Source of the DNA: Neonectria sp. B-13
Lineage: Eukaryota; Ascomycota; Sordariomycetes; Hypocreales; Nectriaceae
Assembly (NCBI GenBank): GCA_002682825.1
Contig: NOKP01000035.1
Coordinates: 1 to 64,000, forward strand
Direction of reading: 5' to 3'
DNA: 64,000 bases
The position numbers and the translations under genes are program-made. This document shows positions 53,241-64,000 of the stretch, in pieces (the first letter of the stretch is position 1; the number at the start of each line of letters is the position of its first letter). The notes beneath the pieces are model-generated. The model worked only from the letters and a program-made list of their open reading frames with translations, was not told where the DNA came from and did not search any database.

Positions 53241-53547
53241 GTTATGAGTACGGTGAGTACTGGGGTTGGCGATGATGTCGAGAACGGGGAAACCGCAACT
53301 TCTATGTGGATCGGTAGACGCAGTCGATGCGATGCTCTGCAGATGTTGCGATTTGGACGTGCGGGGATTGTAGACTGATAACATCTAATTCTCATGCAAT
53401 GTCACGTGGATATTTGTACACGTGCTTGGTATTACATGAACAGGCTGCAGCCTCGCACCACTGTGCCAGCTTTTGCCAACCCGCAACTCCATCACGCAGG
53501 CTCGTCACTTCTGTGGATCAGGATCATGCTCCTCGAATCCATCAAGC
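53241..53547. promoter_or_regulatory. Divergent promoter, aminotransferase / HeLo-like-ANK gene
   Basis: A 307-bp region between start codons on opposite strands. It has a CACGTGG-like word (TCACGTGGAT near 53402-53411), an E-box type core. No further site is claimed. Confidence 0.35.
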
Positions 53548-56080
53548 ATGGATCCGTTGTCCATCACAGCAAGCATCATTGCCGTTACAACCATCACAGC
53601 CCAGGTCGCCAACACCCTTGCTAAGATTCGCGAGGACTCGGACTCGCTCCCCGGCCGCGTCTATGCACTAAACAACGAGATCCAGGATTTCAACGTCGTG
53701 TTGCATCAAGTCGCCATCGCGGTTGAGGAGAGAAGAGTTTCAGGCCGAGACAGCGATGGCCAGTCGAACTTGTCCACCTTGTTGAGGCGTGGCGAGGCAG
53801 TCCTGCTGGACCTGAAAGCAATCCTCGACAGGCTCTTGTTAGCAGGGATGAAGAAACGAGAAACCATTACGCGGGTTATGATGTGGAGGAGGGAACAAGG
53901 TCGAATCGGGTCTTTGCAGGAGGATATCAAGCAGGTCAAGTCGAGTCTGAACATCCTCCTCGGCGCATCGAATTCGTAGGTCGCCAAGCCTTACCGGCTA
54001 CAGATACGAGAGACTTGGCTGACGACTGTGCTGCAGACAAGACATGATGCACGTCCGGCTCCAACTTGAACAGCTAAGTGTCAAGATGTCAGACTCTATA
54101 GAGTCAACCTCCTCAAATCCGGAAGTCCCTAGCAGCTTCGTACAGATGCTCCTTCAGCAACATCATTCGACAATGGCAGAGGCGTTGGCTCGGCAATACT
54201 CTCAAGTCGATGAACGCCTCGGCAGAGTGGAAACATTACTTCAGGCTCAAGCAACAAAAATGCATGCCGCGCAAGCCTCGCAAATCGGACCTTTGTATAA
54301 CGCCTCAATTCCGCCAGCAAGAAGACGTTTGGTTCGAGCGGTGAGCCCAGCCTCGGCGGCCCGTATCCATGCAAACTCTGCTTCCGTTGGGATACGACTA
54401 CGGCAGGCTCGAGCGACTTGCCAAGCAACCTGCATTTGCTCCTGTCACTCTGTTTCGAGCCGACGTACGCCCTCATTCATGGACCATATGCTCGGTCAGC
54501 TCTTCCTGGGGTATAGCGGCTTGCCATTGCTAAGCGGCAAGTGCGATTCGGCGAGCTGCGTCAGGAAGCAGATCCCTACACTCGATGTTGAATACTGGTT
54601 CCCTCTCGGATTCTGTTGGTCCCAGATAGTTCAAATGCGTCTTGCATATGAGGCTAATGCTGGACCCTCACTTCAGCTTCGGACTCTGAGACGAGTCCCA
54701 GACTCTTCGCAGTGTGTAAGCTTTGCGCTTGATGGGAATATCGAAGGTCTAAAGAGCCTGTTCATCCAGGGTCGCGCTTCACCTCAAGACGTCAGTTCGA
54801 CGAGAGGCTATTCACTACTTCGAGTAAGCGATTTCCGTCTTGACATGTACTAGGAGACTAACAACAGACGCGGTGGGCACTGTACGGACAACAGTACGAG
54901 ACTTGCAAGTTTCTCATGGCAGCTGGAGCGGATCCGACCTACAGGTACCGCGTATTACAAGTGTTTCAATGAGCAAGTGCTGACAACGGCTCCATGCAGA
55001 CCGATTGCGAAAAGCGATGACTGTCCAAGTGATAAAGCCGGAGACATTGTTCTTCGGGGTCGCATTCCACAAGAGGTTGTCGACATCCTCCGAATCATAT
55101 CCGAAGGCAGCGATTATATCGAACGTCAGAACTTCGCCCGTATTCATAAGATTGTACTCGGTCTCTGCGGTGGGAATCTAGACGAGGAAATACGTCAACA
55201 TCCTCAAGACGTCGACTATCCGGACGCAACTGGACGGACGGCACTTCAATGGGCGGCCGCTCGAGGCGATGAACGCGCGGTAGTTACTCTTCTCAGCTGG
55301 GGCGCCGATCCGAACAATATGGACAAGAAGCTCAACACTCCCTTGACCCTGGCTGCCAACCAAAACCAGACGTTGTGCGTCCGTCTTCTCCTCGAAGCCG
55401 GGGCACTGCCAGATCCCGAGCTACCGCGCGGTGTGAAATTCGGCACACCACTCAACTGCGCCGCTCGCAATGCCTCGGATCCTGTGCTTATGAAGACATT
55501 TCTAGACTTCAACGCAAACATCGAAGCGAGTGGAGTCGACGGTGTCACTCCTTTGCTGCATGTCGCAAGAGGCAACAGCGCCACGCATGCCATGCTCCTC
55601 CTTGAATATGGTGCAAATATCAACGCAACCTCAAAAAGCGGCCAGACGCCTCTCGTGGCAGCTATTCAGTACAACAACCATGCCGTGCTCAAACTTCTCC
55701 TTGAGCGCTGGTCCGAGTACAGCGAGTGTCCGAGACTAAGGGGGCCCAATCTTCTAGAAATAGTAGCTCAATACGCTGATGCCGAGACGATGCTGCTCCT
55801 TACAGCAGCAGAACACCTCCGAGCACGCACAGACAGCTCATATATCCTGAATCATTACAGGCAAGTCCTAGACGGACGTAACGATGCGTCCGAGAAGCTT
55901 AGCGCTACGTTTGAAGATATTTTATCCATCCTGCGGATGGAGGCTGAGCAGCATGGCAACATTGATGACCGGATGGAGTCTGGCCTCCTGAATTCTGTAG
56001 ACTTTCTAACTAGTTCCGAAGAGGACACAGACTCGGATACCTTGCCCTTTGAGGATGCGAAAGAGAGCTTACTCCATTGA
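53548..56080 (+). CDS. HeLo-like N-terminal domain plus ankyrin-repeat protein
   Basis: Predicted CDS join(53548..53975,54037..54823,54868..54944,55000..56080), 790 aa. The first 100 residues (MDPLSITASIIAVTTITAQV, SDSLPGRVYALNNEIQDF) match the fungal N-terminal domain found before STAND/NLR or ankyrin proteins, related to HeLo cell-death domains. A helical linker and a Cys-containing mid-part follow. From about residue 400 on there are ankyrin repeats: DATGRTALQWAAARGDERAV, NTPLTLAANQNQTLCVRLLL, GVTPLLHVARGN, GQTPLVAAIQYNNHAVLKLL. No NACHT/NB-ARC ATPase lies between, an architecture of death-type effector joined directly to a sensor. The C-terminus is acidic. It suggests a role in non-self or stress-triggered cell death (inference). 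Confidence 0.83.
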
Positions 56081-56212
56081 GGCTAAGTCATGGCTTGTTA
56101 AGCACACAGCGCCCATGACCTTTAAAAATAACTCTTTTCCTTGACATCCTTCTACTTTCCAATATTTTACATTCGCCGTCATCAGTTACGTATCTGATGC
56201 TTCGCAAGAAGA

Positions 56213-57367
56213 CTACCAATGTGGATATTTCTCAAACACATCTAACACTCCAGGCACACCCCTCATCTTCGCCCTCTCACTCTGATCCCTTCCATAGTTG
56301 TCTACTACTCTCCTCGCGCCATGCGTTAGGAGATACTCGACTGCTTCGACATTCCCCCTATCAACTGCGATGTGAAGTGGAGTCTCCGTACAGTCACTAC
56401 CATCCTGACATGACGGATTCCATGCCCTTGGATCGTAGTCGCCCGCCTTCCACCAAGTCTTCCCATCGTTGACCTCCATTCCTCCTATTTCGACGAGTAG
56501 TCGCAACACCTCTAGGCCGTCAGCCCCAGTTCGAGAAGCGGCGTGTTTGACCAGGACCGGATCTCCCGGCCACTTCGGGTATGGTGGTATGTTGGTGTAG
56601 AGAGTCCGTGGGATGTGACAGAAGTAAGATCGCAAGTTTGAGCTCGGCAGATCCCGAACACAAGAGTCCAAAGTTCCACCGACAGTGTTTTTCACGTAAT
56701 CCTGAGCCCCATTCGCTAAGTTTGACGCCTCTATATCCTTCTGTGGTCGTTGGTATGCTGAGATCCAACCTGCGCGCTCAAGAGCGTCCCATCCTCTTGC
56801 TGGAAGAGTTGGCTCGAGGTAAGCGATTGTAGGTGACAGGCAAGTGGTAAAGATGTTGCGCGAGGGGAGCGGAAATCTTGTTAGGTCAACCAAGACATCG
56901 TAGTTGTAGTGCTTAATGGCAACCGCGACGAGGATGTGCAGTAAAGAAGGCGTCTCGAATGCAGAAGTCCCGGTTTCATCCTTCATCCAAGAATTCATGC
57001 CCTCAACCATGCTGTAGGTGCCTGTGACACATCGGTTCAAGAGCTTGAAGAAGAATTCATTGCCTACAGCGCATCATAAGCTCTGTGCTACATTGTGCGG
57101 CATTTTTGGCCCATTTTGCGAGACCTTACCTAGGATCTTGTCCTTCCTTTCAACATCTGCAGCGTAAAAGACGAAGGCAGCCGCAACAAGATCTTGCTCA
57201 GCTGTCGCAACGGTTTCGTGCGCGTCAAAGATATTTCCAGCTGATAAGCAATCGATGGAGTTGTAGAAGTACGTCCACAATGTTACCGTGCCGAGAGGAT
57301 CCGCTTCCGCCTGCTTCAAGCGGTCAGGAGGAAGCGGTTTATCGTATCGATTCGGCAATGGGGCCAT
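56213..57367 (-). CDS. Ankyrin-like uncharacterised protein
   Basis: Predicted CDS complement(join(56213..57063,57130..57367)), 362 aa. The intron is fixed by KDKILG/NEFFFKLLN. The N-terminal two thirds are helical and carry repeats of the SLLHILVAVAIKHYNYDVL type. Near the end there is a clear ankyrin unit (ETPLHIAVDRGNVEAVEYLL, THGARRVVDNYG). There is no signal peptide or catalytic motif. It is convergent with the HeLo-like/ANK gene (132 bp between stops), and both may come from the same expansion of ankyrin genes common in fungi. Function unknown. Confidence 0.8.
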
Positions 57368-58820
57368 TCTCAATCATCCGCTGCCTGATATCAACAAGTG
57401 ATAAGGAACTGTGATGTTCAGAAGAGAAGATATTTGAGCTGTTGAAGAGAAGTATGAACAGAAAGGAAATAGATGCGCCATATTTGTTAGCCCCTCTTCA
57501 CACAAGGATGGCGCCTCTAATTGGAGCAGGAGAGAACATGGGCGTTCTGTTAAATCTCAATTCTACGTCACAAAAAGCCACACCTAAACTATCCCTGCCC
57601 CTAATTATAAGTGCCACTTATCGTGGGAGTACACCACTTCCAGAATAGTTAATGGGCGAGAGATCATCAAATTTCAGCTACGTTTCGATCAGAGATTGAT
57701 CAATTCTTAGCAATAAGAACAATATACTAGAGGAAACCAAGATGATAGCAAAAACATTGGATAATGTCATGCTTGTGGTAGTCAATTGTAAAAGCAGGTC
57801 TCATAAGATGAGGGCGCTACGGGTTCGAGCTTTTCTCACCTCTGACCACACAACACACTAATTACGGCTACCTCCTCGCACCTCGATCGCAGAGAACAAG
57901 AAGCTTGCTATTGATCGGTTCTTGGCGGACAACAGCATTGACTTCAAGTGCGAATTATTAAAGCAAGCAGACTTGGCTTGAGTTGCGCGTTGCACAAGGT
58001 TCGAAGTCTTCTTCGCACGTCAATCCGCCAGGACTGGACTATAGACTAAATTCCATAGATGCAACCCAATGAGACATGCGCGACTTTGCTACGTGATTGC
58101 GGCTATTCGTTGACTGAATTTGTCTCCTGGAATACAATTATTTACCCGTCTCGCAACAACATGGCCTCGCTCAAGGGTCGAACCGTCTGCGTTTCGTAAG
58201 TCCCTGTTGCATTAGTTGTTTAGCCTCAGTTACTCATGGAACTGGTAATGAGAACCAGACCACCGGAGGATGACTCTTACGATGCAGTTCCTGGTGTTAC
58301 TTGGTCAGATCCATGGACTACGCCATCAGGCTCGTGGGTTGTTGGGCGCCCAACAATACCATCCCGGTTATTGTGACGGCCATTCCGACAATAGCCGAAA
58401 TATAAAGCAGTACTGCTGTCTAATAATACGCCAAGTATATCAAGTGGTGTCCCATTGATGATGAATCCGTCGAGGAGGGCTTTGAATGGGAGCTCCTGGA
58501 TGATGATTGCCAGTCAACCCTAGAACCATATTGCTCTCCAGAGCCCACTGGAGAACCACTTTCGAGTACCTTGTTCCCCTCGAGCTGTCTTCCAAGCGTA
58601 ATTATGGGGTTAGAATAAGACAACGACGCTTCGGGTTTGATGAATGGTGCAGGTTGATTGAAGATGAGTCTTTATTGTGATTAGTTAGGGGAGATATAAG
58701 ATAAAGGGCTCTGTGCAAGTCAAGTTTAATCTCATTTGTCTCTCAACACAATTTGCCCTATTTTCTCTAACCTTTCCCGCCTGTCGAGTCGCAAGTGTAC
58801 CTCCAACCATGTGTGAATAA
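57368..58820. other. Intergenic with short coding-like relics
   Basis: Nothing here is a supportable gene. A start-like sequence at about 58162 (MASLKGRTVCV then GTAAGT donor) and an isolated coding-looking stretch at about 58435-58616 (WCPIDDESVEEGFEWELLDD, ends with TAA) may be relics of a lost gene; stops separate them. Confidence 0.35.
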
Positions 58821-59772
58821 TCAACGTTCCTCTGAAAGTCCGCGGTATCTCCTCCCATGACCATCCTGGTTGCAGCTCAAGCCATAGCAACCGATAGCCT
58901 CCGACAGCCACAAGCCACCAGAAAAGCCACCACACATGGGTTCCAGCTCATCAGGTCCTATCTTATTATGCCAAACACAGTTTCCATAGCAGTCAAGCCA
59001 CATAATCTTAAGTAGGTTCTCCTCGATGCCCTCTGCATCTGCCACCAGCAGGAACGTGTGTGCGTTGTTGTCTGCAAGCTCCAGCGCATCAAGTGACTCT
59101 TCTTCCTCACTGTCAGGCTCCTCCGCTGGGCCCGCGTCAAAAAGGGCAGGGATCCGAAGGACCATGATTTGGAGTATGGCATCCCTATCATAGCTCGGGC
59201 CGGCGTCATACAGAAGTGGGTCATCGAGATACATGTTAACATATTCTGGGTTTATGTTGAAGGCCTCCCCAACGTCACACTCGTTTTGGAACTGCTGATA
59301 TTTATCTTCCAAGGCAGGATCATAGCACACTCTCACCCAGACGGGGGTGGTAAAGCCACTTTCGACCAGAGCACTGACATTACGCTCCTGAAGAGTCTGA
59401 TGGGGCTTTAGAACACGCGCAATATTCTCCTGCGTAAGGAATGGGGGTTCGTATGTGCCGTATTTGTTGTAAACATCGCTGGCCAACTTATGATAGGGCT
59501 GAGACTCCCGTTAGCTCTCTCTGTTTCCATTGAGGGAGAAACGAGACTTCACGAACCTGGCGTTCCGCGACCGACCGCGATAGGTACTCCTTGACTAGGG
59601 TATTCCATTGGCGTTGATCATTCTCTGTTAGTTGTGTGTAATCCCATTTCTCCTGTAATCAGGACGGCCCAGTCAGCCATGATCTGATCCGGTTTCCAAC
59701 GGCCCGACGTACCAGAGCGAAGAGGTCAAAAGGACGACTGCCATACTGGGCGAGAGGAAGCAGTGACGGCAT
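58821..59772 (-). CDS. Uncharacterised fungal protein
   Basis: Predicted CDS complement(join(58821..59498,59557..59652,59713..59772)), 277 aa. The two introns (58 and 60 bp) restore one frame: FDLFAL/EKWDYTQLTEND and VAERQ/PYHKLASDVYNK. The C-terminal half is acidic in the middle (DSEEEESLDALELADN) and ends in Gly/Cys-containing sequence (CYGNCVWHNKIG). The upstream frame stays open past 60050 without an ATG, so an extra 5' exon is possible. No domain is recognised. Confidence 0.55.
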
Positions 59773-60610
59773 CCTTTCCAAAACGAAATTAATGAGGAGA
59801 AAGCGGATCTTGCTATCGATTGTATTGTTTAGAGTAAACTTGGATGGATTGAGGTGGAGACGGGGCGACCAACAACTGAGGGTTATGTAGGCATCAGCTG
59901 AATCCCCAGCCTCCTGATTAAAAGTCTGGTGGGTGGAGTAACACAGTGTAAAGAGAACAGCTGCGGAATGGAATGCCTTGAGTCCGTGCTGCGCGCTGAT
60001 GCAGGACGTTGTGATAGGTGTTGGTTGTTGGTTGTCGGTAGTTAGTTCAACTCTGAGACATGGCTCCTCTTTATGTGATGGCACTACCTGCCTGTATTAT
60101 GTAGTATTATGGCCATGCTAAAGGTCTGCTGCCCGTAATGCTCCTCGTCTCGTGCTGGGATGTCGCATTAAACGCCAGAGGAACACTGTTTACTCACCCG
60201 CCCCGTCAAGTCCCCGACCCCACGTCTCCAATTCCGCGAAACTGATCAGCAGATGCAAAGCACGCACAACCTGATAGACTCTTTGTTTGGTTGAAGTTTG
60301 TTTCACTTTAGCAATTGGGCATGGTGTCACGTAACCGAGGAAGTCTTTTTACACCTCCACAGCCCTCTTACGTCTATTGGGCCGACATGAGAAATCCCTC
60401 AGGATTTACGACATGATTTATCGGACGATGGTGACTTGAAAGCGGGTATGGGTCACCTAGGCTGCGTATTGATTGTCTATGTCCTCGCCCGGATATTAGG
60501 TGAGCAGTTCACGTAGTTACATATACGCTCACCTAGCCTTTGCTCACGGTTCCTAAACAGCATCCACAATCATTCGTTCCTTACTTTCCAACTAAGTACA
60601 CTCATTGAAC
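59773..60610. other. Divergent intergenic region, about 840 bp
   Basis: No supportable gene. It contains the 5' flank of the preceding minus-strand gene and of the LysM gene. Confidence 0.35.
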
Positions 60611-61801
60611 ATGTTGCGAGGTCTTTTATCTTTCTTTTCCGTCGCTACCAGTGCCTTGACGTTGCACCGTGACTCTTACGCGCTGGAACAAACACGGGGA
60701 GACACCAAGCCCTTGGTGCCTAACGACACAACGAAATCTTGCACGTACTATTACGCAATTGGTTTCAGTAAGCAGGACTGTGACTATGTGGAATCATGGT
60801 GGGCTATCACCCACAAGGAATTCGTCCACTGGATACATTGCCTTCTCTGGAATCTTGTATAGCTCACTGACCGAATTGCCTTCCTTGCAGAACCCTTCCG
60901 TCAAAGAAGACTGCAGCGGCATTGAAGTCGGCTTCTCATACTGCGTAGAGGTCAACAGCGGAACTCCTGTATCTTCGGCAACCTTCATGACCCCGACTGC
61001 AACACCGTCGCCAACGTATTCTCCGAGGTTGAACGGCACGGTTAGCAACTGCGACGAGTGGCACTTTGCCAAGAAGGGCGAGCTCTGCGATACCATCGTC
61101 GACGAGTACGGACTGACAACGAAGGAGTTTGTCAAGTGGAACCCCGCCGTGGGTGATGACTGCAGCGGGCTCTGGGCCAAGTACTGGTATTGTGTGTCTA
61201 TTCCTGGACATGAACTAGCAAACACGTCGACTGCAACAACCACATCTGCTCCAACGAGCCCGATAGCACCGAGCGAGACGCAATCTGGTATTTCCAAAGA
61301 CTGCACTAGGTGGCATGTCGCTACCAAGGGGGACGCATGCGACACGATTGTGGAAAAGTACAGCAACTTAAAAAAGGCGACGTTTCTGAAATGGAACCCT
61401 GCGGTAGAGGACGACTGTTCCGGTCTTTGGGCTGGATACTCTTATTGCGTCGGGAAGTGGACAGTTTCCGGGCCTGCAAGACGTAGCTTTGGCTGACACT
61501 ATTGGACTTTGAGGTACGGAGGAAAATCCAGCGGTTACAGCGACGGCTGTGGCAACAACACTGGCAACATCAACTTTAACAAAGTTAGCAGCTGCGACTG
61601 GCTGCACCAGCTCTCATCCTACTCCTACCCAACCCGGTGCCCTCTGCAAGTGCAAGAAGTGGCATGAAGTTACCAAGGCTGATAGCTGCTGGTCCATTGC
61701 CAAAGTACAAGATAACCGAGGCTGAATATGCCAAATGGAACCCTAAGGCGGATTGCGTCTTGTGGTTGAATTACAATGTCTGCGTAGGGGTATCTTCGTA
61801 G
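60611..61801 (+). pseudogene. Multi-LysM secreted protein gene, decaying
   Basis: Exon 1 (60611-60832) starts with a signal peptide (MLRGLLSFFSVATSALTL) and most of a first LysM unit. The intron ends with CTTCCTTGCAG at 60890 and would join HW to NPSVKEDCSG, as in the other units (KWNPAVGDDCSG), but its donor reads ATACAT instead of GTACAT. Exon 2 carries two intact LysM units (CDEWHFAKKGELCDTIV, CTRWHVATKGDACDTIV) and stops at 61494. After the stop a fourth unit is readable in pieces (CKKWHEVTKADSCWSIAK, then EAEYAKWNPKADCVLW in another frame) up to 61801. LysM proteins bind chitin oligomers. Damage: lost splice donor, premature stop, one-base insertion in unit four. Confidence 0.8.
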
Positions 61802-62302
61802 GTTCCGAGTTTCGGCATCCTTACCCTAGACCTCCAGTCCTTTTCTTTGAATTGTTATCAAACCTTAGTACTAGCTCTCGGTGGGCTAGATTAGACACCT
61901 TTTATTTGATAAGGTTCTACACATCGACGCTTTGCCGCTGTGTCTTCTAAGTCACGTTGTTGTCGATTCAACACAGCACTTCTTGTCTATCTTGGCTCTC
62001 TTAGCCATGAGACAGCCTCTCAGCTCTGGAGGGCAGAGGGCTCCAAGCTCCTAGTGATATTATTACGGCGGTTATATCAGAGCGCCATCACATACTCACC
62101 GCTGTTTTTGTAACTCTAAATAGAGACGATCGTGATAGTTGACTCTCTGGTTGGTCTATGGCTTGGTTGTAGCCTAATTGCGCCTCAGGCATCAATACTC
62201 AACAACTAGCGGATCGTACGAGAGAGAAAACTTCATCTATGCCTTAATTTATTCAACTATCTTTATACGACGGTCCTCTTTTAATACGTCTTGCCTTCAT
62301 TC
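61802..62302. other. Intergenic
   Basis: About 500 bp with no gene. The final part (CTTCATCTATGCC..., ATACGTCTTGCC) is the leader of the next gene. Confidence 0.4.
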
Positions 62303-63970
62303 ATGTCGCTGGTAAAAGCACCGCCTTTCCGATTGATCATGGAAAACATCACTCCCACTCAAAAAGCCCAGCTACACGAAGTCGCCGAGCTCATGCTGGA
62401 GATATATAAAACCCTCGCTCGAATGCAATATCTTGACCCTGCTTGGATTCTACCAGGTCCTCACAATATTGACGCCCTCGTTCCCATGTATCGCTCCCAC
62501 GGCTTGGACGACTCCATGATCTACCTCTATAGCATCCTCCCTTACGTTGATAATACTGGCACAGAAGGGCTCGATTTCTTCCAGGGCGGTGGATTTGCCG
62601 ACTTTCGCACAGCTGCCGACGTGGAACAAAGCCGTGATCCGTTCTACGCTGATTCGGAAGAAGATGCCATGCGACCGTGGATGACGCCTCTGTCCATGTT
62701 GGGAAATCACAAATGCGTGATTATTTACAGTGCTAAGAAACACTGCATTTGGATACTTGATCAAGAATCTGGGGGCTCATACGACCACGGACTTCGAGGC
62801 CTACTTACTAATTACATCTCAAAAGAGGACAGCGAGGAAGAAGGAAGCGACTGGGAGACGGATGAAGGCGAGAGTGAGCAAGGAACAGAAAGGAGTGAGG
62901 AAGACGTGGAGGACAGTGATGAAGAAAAAGAGGAGAGTAACCAAGGGGCGGACAGCAGAGAGGAAGGTACAGAAGGAAGTGATGAAGACGCAAAAGACAG
63001 TGATGAAGACATGGAAGACAGCGAAGGAATTTACGACGAAGCGGACAGTCGGCCGGCCGGCGAAGTCTTGCGTGACATCATACGATGGTACCACGATCTT
63101 ACAGAAACGCCCGGAGGCGGCGAGAATTCCGGTTCTCAGTGGGAAAAAGAGACTACCAAACCTCTATACCGCAAACACGGCTGGCCTGGGGATGACTTTG
63201 ACGGTGATGCTTTCCTGGTGGACCTGGTACGGGCAAACGCTGCCCGCTCAGCCGAGTGGGCTGCGGAGGAACCACTTCGCAAGGTGGCAGAGCTCGAGGG
63301 TTGGCTACAACACGACGACGGCTTATTCAATCGGCAGCTCCAAGATAGACTGGCGGCGGCCAAAACTGTCGATGAAGAGTGGCTTGCGCGTTGGAAACTG
63401 TGGCAGGTCGAGAGAGGCAACGAACGGGCAGCGAGGCAACGCCTCGAGACAGAGAAAACTGCTGCTCGGCTTTGTCCTAATGGACAGGCCCAGAGGCCTG
63501 AAGACTTGCCCTTGTGGGAGCTGGAACAGCTTAGGGGTGAGAATTCGTGGCAGCAGGACAACCTGTGGAGAGTACGGCAAGAGACTAGGGATACCCAGCA
63601 ATCTGAGCAGGACGGTGGCAGAGCGGTACAACTCAGACTTCGACACGCTGAGCAACAAGCCTCGATCTATCAGAAGGCGTACGAAGCGTCTCAGATGGAC
63701 GCCGACCGTCTCTGTCCCGGAAAGACATTCAAACTTGCCACTGGGTTTGAGAACGTGGACAGGCAGAGTGTCACGCATCAGATTGAGGAGCTAGCTCAGG
63801 ATGAAGAGTCTGCGCGGCAAGAAGTAGAAGACACCCGAGTGTGGATTGCTCAGCTGCCTGATGGTGCAGACCAAGCAAAAACGCTGGCTGAGGATAATAT
63901 TCAGATGATAGAAAGCTTGAGGGAAGGTTATACAACAAGGCGCAGAGCACTAGCTGAGACGGCTAAGTAA
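62303..63970 (+). CDS. Uncharacterised fungal protein with acidic repeat
   Basis: Single exon, 555 aa from the first ATG (a second in-frame ATG lies 12 codons on). The N-terminal 170 residues have a conserved pattern of a fungal family of unknown function: LPGPHNIDALVPMYRSHGLD, DFFQGGGFADFRTAADVEQS, RPWMTPLSMLGNHKCVIIYS, HCIWILDQ. A highly acidic Glu/Asp/Ser stretch (about residues 175-245) follows, with repeats of the EEGTEGSDEDAKDSDEDMEDS kind. A long charged coiled coil rich in Arg/Glu/Gln reaches the end. The gene appears intact. The acidic segment is low-complexity and may vary in length. Confidence 0.75.
   Translation: MSLVKAPPFRLIMENITPTQKAQLHEVAELMLEIYKTLARMQYLDPAWILPGPHNIDALVPMYRSHGLDDSMIYLYSILPYVDNTGTEGLDFFQGGGFADFRTAADVEQSRDPFYADSEEDAMRPWMTPLSMLGNHKCVIIYSAKKHCIWILDQESGGSYDHGLRGLLTNYISKEDSEEEGSDWETDEGESEQGTERSEEDVEDSDEEKEESNQGADSREEGTEGSDEDAKDSDEDMEDSEGIYDEADSRPAGEVLRDIIRWYHDLTETPGGGENSGSQWEKETTKPLYRKHGWPGDDFDGDAFLVDLVRANAARSAEWAAEEPLRKVAELEGWLQHDDGLFNRQLQDRLAAAKTVDEEWLARWKLWQVERGNERAARQRLETEKTAARLCPNGQAQRPEDLPLWELEQLRGENSWQQDNLWRVRQETRDTQQSEQDGGRAVQLRLRHAEQQASIYQKAYEASQMDADRLCPGKTFKLATGFENVDRQSVTHQIEELAQDEESARQEVEDTRVWIAQLPDGADQAKTLAEDNIQMIESLREGYTTRRRALAETAK
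62820..63045 (+). repeat. Acidic low-complexity repeat (GAA/GAC/AGT-rich)
   Basis: Imperfect repeats of GAxGAxGAxAGTGATGAAGAC type coding for Glu/Asp/Ser. Within the gene at 62303-63970. Confidence 0.65.
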
Positions 63971-64000
63971 GAATGATAGGCAATGTAAAGATACATGACA

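Noticed and set aside
1..64000. CRISPR arrays, bacterial operons, ribosome-binding sites, rRNA
   Set aside because: Not present; the DNA is eukaryotic with spliced genes. No telomere repeat at either end either.

Overview
The window is nuclear DNA of a filamentous ascomycete (Pezizomycotina, most like a plant-associated Sordariomycete). The evidence is short 44-78 bp introns with GT..AG borders and CTAAC-type branch sites, Zn2Cys6 and HET-domain genes, LysM-type secreted proteins, and many plant-cell-wall enzymes. Genus cannot be told from sequence alone. I rebuilt gene models by hand from splice sites, reading frame and family motifs; all intron borders are predictions without RNA evidence.

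Layout. (1) 0.4-10 kb: a compact uronide-utilisation cluster with a sugar-porter MFS transporter, a Zn2Cys6 regulator, a GH88 unsaturated-glucuronyl hydrolase and a DUF2264 protein. The last two are divergent over a shared promoter. A CHY zinc-finger gene follows. (2) 10.8-21.8 kb: an allorecognition-like island. It holds a HET-domain gene, a frameshifted small gene, two head-to-head paralogous P-loop GTPases with long coiled coils (one ending in a glycine zipper, the other split by a stop codon), and two uncharacterised genes. (3) 22.6-28 kb: a decayed beta-lactamase-fold paralog, its intact LovD/EstB-like relative (with two GC-AG introns), an MFS remnant and a double-hotdog thioesterase. (4) 28.9-34.7 kb: a secreted GH3 beta-glucosidase, a GPI-type DUF7136 protein, and a nine-exon LaeA-type methyltransferase with a 13-nt exon. 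(5) 34.7-43.3 kb: AT-rich and gene-poor, with a three-copy dispersed repeat, a possible two- to three-exon fragment, one unknown gene and a LysM-protein-like secreted gene. (6) 43.4-53.2 kb: a Cys-rich secreted protein matching the C-terminal part of subgroup-C chitinases but without GH18, a GH28 pectinase, a TauD-like dioxygenase and a class V aminotransferase. (7) 53.5-57.4 kb: a HeLo-like-N/ankyrin protein and a second ankyrin-like gene. (8) 58.8-64 kb: unknown genes around a decaying multi-LysM gene.

How they fit together: the CAZymes and transporter imply growth on pectic or uronic-acid-containing plant polymers. The HET, GTPase and HeLo-ANK genes imply self/non-self recognition. LysM and Cys-rich genes imply chitin-related secreted functions. 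The several freshly broken genes (nonsense, frameshift, splice-donor loss) and repeats mark a fast-evolving accessory region. The best candidate for an undescribed system is the 10.8-21.8 kb HET / GTPase-coiled-coil / glycine-zipper island.
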